A stretch of 53,915 nucleotides of DNA, taken from contig NZ_QFFN01000016.1 of the NCBI RefSeq assembly GCF_003129925.1, forward strand, positions 1 to 53,915, written 5' to 3'. Position numbers and translations under genes: made by a program. Under the pieces are notes generated by a model. That model did no database searches. It saw only the letters and a list, made by a program, of their open reading frames with translations, and had not been told where the DNA came from. Positions 26,166 through 34,165 of the stretch are shown one piece after another (position 1 is the first letter of the stretch; each line of letters starts with the position of its first letter). This stretch comes from Bifidobacterium catulorum. GTDB lineage: Bacteria; Actinomycetota; Actinomycetes; Actinomycetales; Bifidobacteriaceae.

Positions 26166-27233
26166 CTACATCGGCAGCGTGGATTCGCGCTGCACCAGAC
26201 GGCACGAAATATATTCCACACCGTGGTGGGGGCGCCCGTTGATGGCGTCGAGCAGCGCACGGGCCGCCACATGCCCCATCTCCTCGGAACAATTATCGAT
26301 GCTGGTCAACGGCGGATCGGCATCCGGCGCCAACAGCTGACGATTATCGTGGCCGATCACCGCCACCTGCGACGGAATGGCGAGGCTGCGCTCCCTCAGC
26401 ACATCCATGCAGCCGCGGGCGATGCCATCGGACTGGCAGATCACCGCATCAAAATCAACGCCCTGATCAAGCAGTAGTCTTGTGGCAGCGCGCCCCCACG
26501 ACTCCGTCCACTCCGAGAAACGCACCGGTCCGGCCGGCTCCAATCCGGCCTCATGCAGGGCCTTCAACGCGCCGTCCAAACGGGCCTTGGCCGCACTCGG
26601 CGAGCCCAGCAGCAGATTATGGGCGTTCGGTTTGGTATTGCTGCCGCCGATGATCGCGATCTTGCGTTTGCCGCACGACAGCAGATGCTCGACCGCCATC
26701 GCGCCGGCCTCCACGTTGTCGCACACGATCGAACAGTCGCTTTCGTCATCAGACGGCGCATACACATACACCACCGGAACGTGATTCGGCACGGTCAGAT
26801 GCGGCCTCGTATCGGTTTCGTCACCCACGATCAGCAGACCGTCGACGTTGCGCGACAGCAGAAACTCCAGATGCTTGTGCTCCAGCAGCGCATCCCCCCG
26901 CGCATTGCACAGCAGCACGGTGTTGGACGTCACGCCGAGCTCGTCCTCCGCGCCGAGCAGGATGGGCGTGCAGAACCGGCCGGTCAGATCCGACGTGATC
27001 ACGCCGATCGAATTGGTCCGTCCGGAGATCAACGACTGCGCCTGGGAATTCGGCACGTATGACAGCTTCTCCGCCGCGGCGATCACCCTCCTTCTGGTGG
27101 CATCGCTCACGCGGGGCTGATTGTTCAAGGCCTTGGATGCCGTAGCCAGCGAAACCTCGGCCATGGCCGCCACTTCGGCGAGGGTGGTCTTACGCTGTAC
27201 TTGATTGGGTGATTCTACTGCTGTCATTCCCAT
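26166..27233 (-). CDS. LacI-family transcription repressor
   Basis: 355 aa. The DNA-binding headpiece is at residues about 15-65: TTLAEVAAMAEVSLATASKALN, RRRVIAAAEKLSYVPNSQAQSL. The periplasmic-binding-protein-like sensor follows, beginning SIGVITSDLTGRFCTPILLGAEDEL and including VDGLLIVGDE, IAIIGGSNTKPNAHN and QVAVIGHDNRQLLAPDADPPLTSID. Repressors of this type release DNA on binding a sugar. It is divergent from the wall-anchored glycosidase gene, whose promoter holds TGCGAA dyads. The ATG at 27233 has only a weak site; a second ATG two codons later is equally possible. Confidence 0.92.
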   Translation of the reverse strand: MGMTAVESPNQVQRKTTLAEVAAMAEVSLATASKALNNQPRVSDATRRRVIAAAEKLSYVPNSQAQSLISGRTNSIGVITSDLTGRFCTPILLGAEDELGVTSNTVLLCNARGDALLEHKHLEFLLSRNVDGLLIVGDETDTRPHLTVPNHVPVVYVYAPSDDESDCSIVCDNVEAGAMAVEHLLSCGKRKIAIIGGSNTKPNAHNLLLGSPSAAKARLDGALKALHEAGLEPAGPVRFSEWTESWGRAATRLLLDQGVDFDAVICQSDGIARGCMDVLRERSLAIPSQVAVIGHDNRQLLAPDADPPLTSIDNCSEEMGHVAARALLDAINGRPHHGVEYISCRLVQRESTLPM

Positions 27234-27437
27234 ACTTTCTTATCTCAGGTATCAACGTCATTGTAAAGGACCGCTGCTGACGGCATTCATTACGACGCAT
27301 TGTTTTTCGCGGTTTTCACCACCCGTCGACGGCACTGGCGAAGGCACGGGGAGTATGCGCTTCGGGGCTGTCGTGCGGGATGGTTCCGGAGTCGGGCGGG
27401 CTTTGAGGACCGTAAGACGATTCCAAAAATAAACCGA

Positions 27438-27453
27438 TGCGAAAATGCGAAAA
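27438..27453. promoter_or_regulatory. Direct TGCGAAAA repeats
   Basis: TGCGAAAATGCGAAAA is two head-to-tail half-sites, about 70 bases upstream of the main dyad. It may be an auxiliary operator. Confidence 0.5.
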
Positions 27454-27504
27454 CAATGATATCAATCTTTTTTGAATAAGACATCAATTTCAGTGTTTTT
27501 GATT

Positions 27505-27522
27505 TGCGAAAAGGTATTCGCA
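27505..27522. promoter_or_regulatory. TGCGAA-N6-TTCGCA operator within the promoter
   Basis: Perfect 6-base arms (TGCGAAAAGGTATTCGCA) lie between the proposed -35 (27504-27509) and -10 (27528-27533), the position expected of a LacI-type repressor site. The adjacent divergent LacI gene is the obvious candidate regulator. Confidence 0.65.
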
Positions 27523-27611
27523 TAGTGTATATTTTTTCGCTAGTGAATCGGATTCGACGAAGGAAGTCGGTGGGTCCGGTTCGCGGAAGTTCCTTGTTGG
27601 GGCACAGACCG

Positions 27612-27650
27612 GCGGATATCGGACTCGCAAGTCCGATGTCCGCGGGTTTT
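27612..27650 (+). terminator. Leader hairpin with T-run (possible attenuator)
   Basis: GCGGATATCGGACT (27612-27625) pairs with AGTCCGATGTCCGC (27630-27643) with one G-T pair around the loop CGCA, followed by GGGTTTT. It lies between the proposed promoter and the ribosome site of the glycosidase gene, so it would terminate before the coding region unless relieved. Confidence 0.55.
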
Positions 27651-27690
27651 GGCTCGTCATGGAGAAAACATCGATTAAAGGAGAATCGCA

Positions 27691-30600
27691 GTGAAGCGAC
27701 CACAACATAGAATCACCGTGGGGAAGAGCCGTTCGTTGGCGACGGCGACCGCGGTGCTGTTGTCCGCGGCGATGATATTGCCGTCCGGGGCCGCATGGGC
27801 GGCGGGGGACGACGACTCTTCCGCGGTCACGGCTGCCGCGGCCACGTCGTCACAGGCGTGCACCCCGCCGGTCGACGCCGATGAATCCGCGGCGACACAG
27901 ACACCCGCGCAGAAGGCGCGACTGACGGCATCGGCCACCTCAAGCTGGAACAACCTCGACGCGGTGCGTGACGGCAAGTCCGTGTTCGTCAAGGGGAACA
28001 ACAACGAAGTCTGGGGCACATATGCCTCGGCGAATCGTCCCGCCCAGCAATGGCTGCAATATCAGTGGGCCGGAGAGGTCACACTGACCGGCGTCGGCAT
28101 CTCCTTCTGGCATGACAACGAATCCGACACGGCGGGCGACGGCGTGGCCGTGCCGCAATCATGGAAGCTGCAAAGCTCCACTGACGGCAAGACGTGGGGC
28201 GATGTCGAACTCAAGAACGGTTCCGCATACACTCGCGAAAAGACCAAGACGAACAACGTCGAGTTCAAAGCCCCGGTCAAGGCGCAGTACCTTCGTGCCG
28301 TGTTCGATGCGGCGACCGACGGCAAGACATATGCAGCCGTAGCTGTGAGCGAGTTCTCCGTGACCGCCGACGGCAATGTGCCGTCCGACACCAAGTCCGG
28401 CGTGTCCGTGCTGAAGTCGAACAGCTTCAACGTCGGCATCAGCCGCGAAACCGGCGCCATCTACAATCTTGGCAACGCCTCCGACGGTCCGGAATGCACG
28501 AACTACGTGATGAACCCGCAGACCAAGGCAGCCGGGGCGAAGTTCAATGTGGATGACTCCCGCTGGACCGGCGACATCGACACCTGGACCAACGGCAAGG
28601 CGCAGAACACCGGTCTCTCCGACCAGGGCCGCAACGTCGCCAAGAGCGCCGACGGCAACAGCGTGACCGTTTCCTATGATTCCACGAAGACCGAAGGCCG
28701 CACCGGCGCCATCAAGGATTTCAACCTTACTGAGACGTACGCGCTCGGCGGCAACAACGGCGACGCGCTGAACTGGAACATCAAGGTGGACAACACCTCC
28801 GGCAAGCAGCTCACCATGGACGATCTGAGCCTGCCGATGCTGTTCAACTCGTGGTGGGATTCCTCCAGCCAGGACAACATCTACCAGCAGAACGTCTCCC
28901 GCCACGCCTTCGTAGCCAAGGACGGCTCCTACATCTATTGGCAGCGTCCCTCCGGTACCGGCCCGTACCTGGTCATGGTTCCCAACGAAGGCACCTCGCT
29001 CGAATTCAAGGACAAGGCCAAGCCCGGCGAAGGCCCCTTCGCCGAAGTGGATCCGAGCTGGGAGGGTCTCGTCGAATTCGCCATCCATTCCAACCACATG
29101 CAGGACGCCCGCAAAGGCAAGATCGACGGCTACCTCGACGCCTCCAAGCTCACGCTCGACGCCGGGAAGTCCGCCAGCTACGGCTTCACGTTCCGCTGGG
29201 CCAAGGACTATAACGACCTGCACAACGTACTCTACGAATCCGGCGTGGTCGACGCCGTCTCCTACCCCGGGTACACCATCTCGCAGGATTCCAAGGCCAC
29301 ACTCGCCGTGCGAGCCAAGGATGGCGTGAAGTCCGTCGTCGCCGGCGGCGGCAAGGACACCAAGGCGGGCGCGGACGCCAAGATCACGAAGACCGGCACG
29401 AAGAACGGTTATGACATCTACGAAATCACGTTCCCGAGCATCGGCGAACAGTACGTGACCGTGAACTTCGGCAAGGACGGCTCGCGCAAGTCCGTCATCC
29501 AATACAACTCCATCAAGCCGCTGAATGAGGTCATCAAGACCCACTCGGACTTCCTGGCCAAGAACCAGCAGGCCAAGGATTCGAACAGGGGCTACAACGG
29601 CGCGTTCCTCCAGTGGAACATGGCCGCCGCCGAACTCGTGACGCGTTACAGCACCTCCATGCAGGGCCAGAGTGAATGGAACAAGCGCTGGATGGCCGGC
29701 GGCGCCGACGACCTCGGCCTGTCCCCGGCGGAGTTCCTCTCCGAGAAGAACGCCGACTCGCCCGACAAGACGCAGATTCAGGCGCTCGACTACTACATCG
29801 AGCACTTCCTGCTCGGCTACCTGCAGAACGAGCGCAAAAAGGACGCCGGCATCGCCTGCACGGGCGACGACTGCAACACTCGCACGTGGAACCTTTACCA
29901 CTGGTACGACGGCACCGACGGTAAACGCCCCTCTGGTGCGTGGAACAGCGGCAACGTGGGCGAAGGCGGCGTGACCTGGCGTGTGATGAACGCACCCCAC
30001 GTGTGGAACACGTACTACGCCATGTACCGCATCGCGAAGACCTACCCGGACATTGCCAACAAGACCATGAAGTTCAAGGCCGAGGAGTACCTCGACATGG
30101 CATACAACACCGCCAACGCGTTCTACAACCACGACCTCGACTACAAGGCCGCCTACCTTGACAACTCCGCGCGTGAGATGGGCGCGATGGGCGAAGGAAC
30201 AATCCCCGAGATCATCGCCGCCCTGAAGTCCAATGGCAAGACCGACGAGGCCAACACGCTTACCAAGCACGCACAGGACAAGCTCAAGTACTTCCAGAGC
30301 AAGGACTACCCGTTCGCATCCGAGATGAGCATCGACACCACCGCGTTCGAATCCACGTACACGATGGCCAAGATGTTCGGCGACACCGCCCTGCAGAAGA
30401 AGACCACGCTCGCCTCCCTTTCCGCACGTGGTACGCAGCCGCTGTGGTACTACAACGGCGGCGACAACCGCCACATGGGCGAATCCTGGTGGAACCTCGG
30501 CTACGAAACCCAGCTGGGTGCCTGGCAGCAGCAGGACTACCTGCAGAACGCCGATGTCTCCGCGGCCGGATTCGATGCCGATGAGCTCATGCGTTCCACC

Positions 30601-31680
30601 TACGGCGCGTATATGGCCGGCTGGTCCAACATCAACATGGGTCAGATCAGCGACGACCAGCGCAACACAGGTGCCGCCGCATGGCAGTACCAGTCCGAAG
30701 GCGGCAACACCACCGCTGCCGGGGCGTACAGCATGATTCCGGTGCGGAACCACTGGTGGATGTGGAGCGGCGAGGCTGACCTCGGCTTCTGGGGCGCCCT
30801 GCGCACCGCCTCCGTGAACGTCGTCAACGACAAGATCATCGGCACATACGCCTACGGTGCCGATCTCTCGCAGGACGGTGGCGCCACCACCATCACCCCG
30901 AAGGACGGCGTGCAGCAGAGGGCCACGTTCTACAACCTCGGCAAGTTCGGTTTCGACGTGACCGGTGCGCAGTACACCAAGGCCACCGTGGCCGACGACC
31001 GCACCAGCGTTGATATGAAGCTGGCCGCGGATACCAAGGCCAACGCCGTCGTCGCCGTGCGTAATATGGCCGACGGTACGTATGAGGCCAAGCTCGACGG
31101 CAAGAAGATCGCCGACGTGACGGTCAAGAACGGTGCCGCCAGCGTCTCCGTGGCGCTCGCCGGAGACGACGCCGAACATCTGTTCAGCATCGCCAAGCCC
31201 GGCAATGCCGGGAACAATGGCTCCGGTAATGGGAATCAGGGTTCCAACGGCAACGGCTCGAACGGCAATGGTTCCAATGGAAACAATGGTTCCAACGGTT
31301 CGAACGGTAACAACGGTTCGAACGGTAACAATGGCAACAACGGTTCCAACGGTGGCAATGGTTCCAATGGTTCCAATGGAAATCAGGGTTCCAACGGTTC
31401 GAACGGTAACAATGGTAACAATGGTTCCAACGGTGGCAATGGTTCCAACGGTTCCAGTGGGAACACCGGCTCCGGTAACGGCAACCAGGGCTCCAATGTG
31501 AACCAGGGCTCGAACGGCAGCAATGGTTCCAACGGACCCTCTTCCAGTGATGAGGCCGGTGCGCAGGCTGCACCGTCGTCACTGTCCAAGACAGGCTCCG
31601 CCGTCATCGGAATCGCCGTGGTAGCGATACTGTCCGCCGCCGCGGGCCTGATTCTGGCCATTCGTCGGCATCGGGCATAA
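27691..31680 (+). CDS. Wall-anchored candidate (alpha/alpha)6 glycosidase with CBM-like domain
   Basis: 1329 aa, GTG start with AAAGGAG. Signal peptide 1-~37 ending AWA. Residues about 67-235 resemble an F5/8-type-C or CBM32-like sugar-binding domain (LDAVRDGKSV, WLQYQW, SWKLQSSTDGKTW). About 240-1165 is a large region rich in Trp and Tyr with helical repeats (WNTYYAMYRIAKTYPD, EYLDMAYNTANAFYNHDLD, SEMSIDTTAFESTYTMAKMFGD, MGESWWNLGYETQLGAWQQQDY) that fits a six-hairpin glycosidase fold; I think it is a DUF5695-type protein, with modest certainty. Then a ~115-residue Asn/Gly/Ser linker and the sorting signal LSKTG (1298-1302), a hydrophobic helix and RRHRA. The LacI gene and shared operators suggest a role on plant arabinose-rich glycans. 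Catalytic residues are unidentified. Confidence 0.75.
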   Translation: MKRPQHRITVGKSRSLATATAVLLSAAMILPSGAAWAAGDDDSSAVTAAAATSSQACTPPVDADESAATQTPAQKARLTASATSSWNNLDAVRDGKSVFVKGNNNEVWGTYASANRPAQQWLQYQWAGEVTLTGVGISFWHDNESDTAGDGVAVPQSWKLQSSTDGKTWGDVELKNGSAYTREKTKTNNVEFKAPVKAQYLRAVFDAATDGKTYAAVAVSEFSVTADGNVPSDTKSGVSVLKSNSFNVGISRETGAIYNLGNASDGPECTNYVMNPQTKAAGAKFNVDDSRWTGDIDTWTNGKAQNTGLSDQGRNVAKSADGNSVTVSYDSTKTEGRTGAIKDFNLTETYALGGNNGDALNWNIKVDNTSGKQLTMDDLSLPMLFNSWWDSSSQDNIYQQNVSRHAFVAKDGSYIYWQRPSGTGPYLVMVPNEGTSLEFKDKAKPGEGPFAEVDPSWEGLVEFAIHSNHMQDARKGKIDGYLDASKLTLDAGKSASYGFTFRWAKDYNDLHNVLYESGVVDAVSYPGYTISQDSKATLAVRAKDGVKSVVAGGGKDTKAGADAKITKTGTKNGYDIYEITFPSIGEQYVTVNFGKDGSRKSVIQYNSIKPLNEVIKTHSDFLAKNQQAKDSNRGYNGAFLQWNMAAAELVTRYSTSMQGQSEWNKRWMAGGADDLGLSPAEFLSEKNADSPDKTQIQALDYYIEHFLLGYLQNERKKDAGIACTGDDCNTRTWNLYHWYDGTDGKRPSGAWNSGNVGEGGVTWRVMNAPHVWNTYYAMYRIAKTYPDIANKTMKFKAEEYLDMAYNTANAFYNHDLDYKAAYLDNSAREMGAMGEGTIPEIIAALKSNGKTDEANTLTKHAQDKLKYFQSKDYPFASEMSIDTTAFESTYTMAKMFGDTALQKKTTLASLSARGTQPLWYYNGGDNRHMGESWWNLGYETQLGAWQQQDYLQNADVSAAGFDADELMRSTYGAYMAGWSNINMGQISDDQRNTGAAAWQYQSEGGNTTAAGAYSMIPVRNHWWMWSGEADLGFWGALRTASVNVVNDKIIGTYAYGADLSQDGGATTITPKDGVQQRATFYNLGKFGFDVTGAQYTKATVADDRTSVDMKLAADTKANAVVAVRNMADGTYEAKLDGKKIADVTVKNGAASVSVALAGDDAEHLFSIAKPGNAGNNGSGNGNQGSNGNGSNGNGSNGNNGSNGSNGNNGSNGNNGNNGSNGGNGSNGSNGNQGSNGSNGNNGNNGSNGGNGSNGSSGNTGSGNGNQGSNVNQGSNGSNGSNGPSSSDEAGAQAAPSSLSKTGSAVIGIAVVAILSAAAGLILAIRRHRA
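31200..31540 (+). repeat. Asn-Gly-Ser coding minisatellite
   Basis: Tandem variants of GGTTCCAACGGTAACAATGG encode repeats such as NGSNGNNGSNG within the glycosidase gene. The low-complexity linker would hold the enzyme away from the wall; the repeat number may vary between strains. Confidence 0.85.
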
Positions 31681-31714
31681 TCGGCGGTTAGCTGATTGAC
31701 GCATTGAGTATTCA

Positions 31715-31778
31715 ACACGACCCGGCCCACGCAGCCGCATATCATCATGGTATGCGGTGTTGCGTGGCCGGGTCGTGT
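31715..31778 (+). terminator. Hairpin after the wall-anchored glycosidase
   Basis: Outer arms ACACGACCCGG (31715-31725) and CCGGGTCGTGT (31768-31778) are perfectly complementary, and the inner sequence continues the pairing (CCACGCAGCCGCAT with ATGCGGTGTTGCGTGG, imperfectly). It begins 35 bases past the stop. Confidence 0.65.
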
Positions 31779-31967
31779 CGCGCCACGGGGAAGATAAGGC
31801 GTTTGCCGATGTTATGAGACCGGCGGACATGTGGTTGCGAATCGGTAAAAAACGGTGAATCGCAGTGTGGTGGCGTCGTACGGACGGTGATGAGGTGATA
31901 CCGTCGATATCGGTATGCACACGATGAGCACGGTGACGTGCGGGTGCCTGACAATGAGGAGGCATGT

Positions 31968-33038
31968 ATGGCCAGGCGTAGGAACGGCAGCGGTATGAAT
32001 CGCAGCGGCGTAAGCGGCGGACTCGGCGCTCTGATGAGAAGCGCGGCGATCACCGGCGGCGTGGCCGCGGGCATCGGCGCGTGGGCGCTGGCCCCGCGGT
32101 CGATCATCGAATCCCGGCGCAACAAGGTGCCGGCCATCCCACGCGTGAAATACGCGCACCGTGGTCTGCACGACGCCGGCTCCGGACTGTCGGTCGGCAC
32201 GGTGAACGAGCGTTGCGCCTACGTCGACCTCGCACGACGCTGCGCCATCAAGGCCGGGTACGCCGACGAATCGTTCGCGGGTCCCGTGGCACCCGAGAAT
32301 TCTCTGGCGTCGTTCGCGGCGGCATGCGTGGCCGGATACGGCATCGAACTCGATCTGCAACTCACTCGCGACGGTCAGGTTGTGGTCGTGCACGACTCCG
32401 ATCTCAAACGTGTGGCCGGCGACCCCCGGAAAATCAAGGATCTGACGTATGAGGAACTGAAGAACATCCCGCTGTTCCCCGCGCCGGCGAAGTCGGGCGA
32501 CGCCGTGGCCGTGACGCGAGGCGACGGCAAATGGGACGAGAGGCCGGAGGGCTACTATCAGCATGTGCCGCTGTTCTCCGACGTGTTGGACGTCGTCGGT
32601 GGCCGCGTGCCGCTGATCGTGGAATACAAGTTCGACCACTACGGCTGGGACGACGCCGCCGAGGAGCTCATGGAGAAGGGCGACGCCCTGCTGCAGGCCT
32701 ATGCGGGCGCATACGTGGTCGAATCGTTCCATCCGGGCGCGGTGAACTGGTATCGCAAGCATCGTCCGTCGGTGAACCGCGGGCAGTTGGCCGAAAACGT
32801 GGCTTTCGGCAAAAGCGACTGGCGGGAATGGATGTGCGGACTGCTGGCGTTCAACTGGCTCGGCCGGCCGGATTTCGTGGCGTACGACTGGCGTGGCGGC
32901 GACCTTCCGCAGGTTCGTTTCGCCCGTAAGCTCGGCGCTAAAACCGTGTCGTGGACGGTGCGGAGTTCGTTGGAATTCCAACGGTCCGGAGAATACTTCG
33001 ACTATATGATCTTCGAATCGTTCGTGCCGGGGATCTAG
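31968..33038 (+). CDS. Glycerophosphodiester phosphodiesterase (GDPD)
   Basis: 356 aa. It hydrolyses glycerophosphodiesters to glycerol-3-phosphate and an alcohol. Residues about 24-42 form one hydrophobic segment, so the enzyme is membrane-tethered or exported. The GDPD catalytic pattern is present: YAHRGLHD (H64, R65), PENSLASF, YGIELDLQLTRDGQVVVVHDSDLKRV, VPLIVEYKF and VVESFHPGAVNWYRK. I chose the ATG at 31968 (GAGGAGG upstream) over a GTG ten codons earlier. It stands alone between two hairpins. Substrates may be phospholipid head groups or teichoic-acid fragments. Confidence 0.92.
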   Translation: MARRRNGSGMNRSGVSGGLGALMRSAAITGGVAAGIGAWALAPRSIIESRRNKVPAIPRVKYAHRGLHDAGSGLSVGTVNERCAYVDLARRCAIKAGYADESFAGPVAPENSLASFAAACVAGYGIELDLQLTRDGQVVVVHDSDLKRVAGDPRKIKDLTYEELKNIPLFPAPAKSGDAVAVTRGDGKWDERPEGYYQHVPLFSDVLDVVGGRVPLIVEYKFDHYGWDDAAEELMEKGDALLQAYAGAYVVESFHPGAVNWYRKHRPSVNRGQLAENVAFGKSDWREWMCGLLAFNWLGRPDFVAYDWRGGDLPQVRFARKLGAKTVSWTVRSSLEFQRSGEYFDYMIFESFVPGI

Positions 33039-33058
33039 GCGGGACGTCGGTTGTCGGT

Positions 33059-33099
33059 CGCGTGGCGGCGTATGGTGGGTGATGCGCCGCCACGCGGTT
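33059..33099. terminator. Convergent terminator between GDPD and rlmH
   Basis: CGCGTGGCGGCG (33059-33070) and CGCCGCCACGCG (33085-33096) are perfect 12-base arms around a 14-base loop, followed by GTTT. A short CCGTCGT triplicate (33149-33171) lies nearby. Confidence 0.75.
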
Positions 33100-33214
33100 T
33101 CGAGGGACGATCGGTGGATGGATCGCGTGATACGTCCGCCGAAACAAGGCCGTCGTCCGTCGTCCGTCGTCCGACTGGCCGGTTTATTGGCGTCGGTTGA
33201 CGGTTTTGCTCCGT

Positions 33215-33694
33215 TTATTTGTGATATGGTTCGCCGGCGTTGATTTTGTATGCGCGATAGATCTGTTCGAGCAGCACCATGCGCATGAGCTGATGGGGGA
33301 ACGTCATCTTCGAAAAACTGAGCCGGTAGTTCGCGCGTCGTAGAATCGCGTCGTCGAGGCCGATGGAACCGCCGATGACGAATTGGATATGACTGGTGCC
33401 ATGCAGGCCGAGGTCGTTGATGGTGGCGGCGAACTGTTCGGACGACAGCTGCCGTCCGTCGATGGCGAGGGCGATGACATAGGCGTCGTCGCGCAGGTGT
33501 TTGGCGATGCGTTCGCCTTCTTTGGATTTGATGAGGCGTTCGACGCCGTCGCTGGCGTGTTCCGGGGTCTTCTCATCGGTCACTTCGATGACGTTGAGTT
33601 TGCAGTAGCGGCCGAGGCGTTTGGCGTATTCGGCGATGCCGTCACGTAGATAGCGTTCCTTGATTTTTCCCACGCCGATGATGTCGATTCGCAT
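33215..33694 (-). CDS. rlmH: 23S rRNA (pseudouridine-1915-N3)-methyltransferase RlmH
   Basis: 159 aa, normal length for this SPOUT-fold enzyme that methylates pseudouridine 1915 in helix 69 of 23S rRNA. It opens [27 protein letters not shown], carries the knot region [16 protein letters not shown] (most relatives have GGPYG or GGAYG) and ends with the invariant [34 protein letters not shown]. The ATG at 33694 is set by family length; upstream in-frame codons run into the repeat region. Single gene. Confidence 0.95.
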   Translation of the reverse strand: MRIDIIGVGKIKERYLRDGIAEYAKRLGRYCKLNVIEVTDEKTPEHASDGVERLIKSKEGERIAKHLRDDAYVIALAIDGRQLSSEQFAATINDLGLHGTSHIQFVIGGSIGLDDAILRRANYRLSFSKMTFPHQLMRMVLLEQIYRAYKINAGEPYHK

Positions 33695-33798
33695 GGATGC
33701 AAGTGTAGCGGATGGTGAGGTGTAGGGCGTGGTGTGAGATGTAGGTGCTGCGTGGGGTATGGACGCGTGCGGTGTGAGGCCGAAGTGCGTTGTGTGGC

Positions 33799-33924
33799 GT
33801 TGTGTGTTGGGCTTTGCCGTGTGTGTTGGATTTTGGGTTGTGTGTTGGGAACACAATCGTTGCAATTTCAACGATTGTGTTTTTTGGGGTCCAACACGTA
33901 ACGTGAAGTCCAGCACGTAGCGGT
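33799..33924. repeat. Tandem inverted-repeat element, copy 2
   Basis: Left half: GTGTGTTGGGCTTTGCC, GTGTGTTGGATTTTGGG and GTGTGTTGGGAACAC. Core 33850-33885: AACACAATCGTTG and its complement CAACGATTGTGTT, with a T-run after. Right half: TCCAACACGTAACGTGAAG, TCCAGCACGTAGCGGTG. The plan and core match copy 1 at 3899-4108. Confidence 0.75.
33850..33885 (+). terminator. Terminator-like core hairpin of repeat copy 2
   Basis: AACACAATCGTTG (33850-33862) pairs perfectly with CAACGATTGTGTT (33869-33881) over a 6-base loop and is followed by TTTT on the plus strand. Both neighbouring genes are on the minus strand, so it does not obviously end either of them. Confidence 0.6.
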
Positions 33925-33925
33925 G

Positions 33926-34147
33926 TGGTTTCGAGGCGCAGAGGGCGTAGGCGTACAAAGGTACGTCGAGCCTTGTGTGGGGTTTTTGATTTGTGTGGAG
34001 TTGATTAATGTGTGTGTCTTCAAGGCGTGGGACACGAAGGCGTACGAGGGTGCGTCGGGTTTTGCCTAATGGTTGTGGTGTCGGCTGACGTGTGCGGTTT
34101 CGAGGCGCAGAGGGCGAAGGCGTACGAGGGTACGTCGAGCCCTCTGC
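33926..34147 (+). repeat. Three imperfect ~50-base direct repeats
   Basis: Copies at about 33926-33975, 34016-34070 and 34092-34147 share the frame TTCGAGGCGCAGAGGGCG, AAGGCGTACGAGGGTACGTC and GAGCC. The middle copy is the most diverged. Spacing is about 80 bases. Confidence 0.65.
34107..34147 (-). terminator. Hairpin after upp
   Basis: GCAGAGGGC (34107-34115) and GCCCTCTGC (34139-34147) are perfect 9-base arms, 19 bases past the upp stop on the minus strand. It is the best preserved of the three repeat copies, which suggests the other two are duplicated terminators. Confidence 0.6.
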
Positions 34148-34165
34148 AACGTGGAAAACGCTCCG

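Larger units (their letters stand above)
27234..27690. other. Divergent regulatory region, LacI / wall-anchored glycosidase
   Basis: 457 bases without a gene. It contains the operator sites, a promoter (TTGCGA at 27504-27509, 18-base spacer, TATATT at 27528-27533) and a long leader with a terminator-like hairpin, each listed separately. The middle is clearly AT-rich. Confidence 0.6.
33695..34165. other. Repeat-filled gap between upp and rlmH
   Basis: 471 bases with no gene I can support. It holds copy 2 of the tandem inverted-repeat element (33799-33924) and three copies of a ~50-base repeat (33926-34147), the last of which forms a hairpin just past upp. Confidence 0.65.

Noticed and set aside
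28159..31179. Minus-strand open frame of 1006 codons
   Set aside because: Antisense shadow of the wall-anchored glycosidase; no start signal and no recognisable domain.
33799..33924. CRISPR or att site
   Set aside because: Units face each other around a hairpin core instead of running in one direction, and there is no integrase or tRNA nearby.
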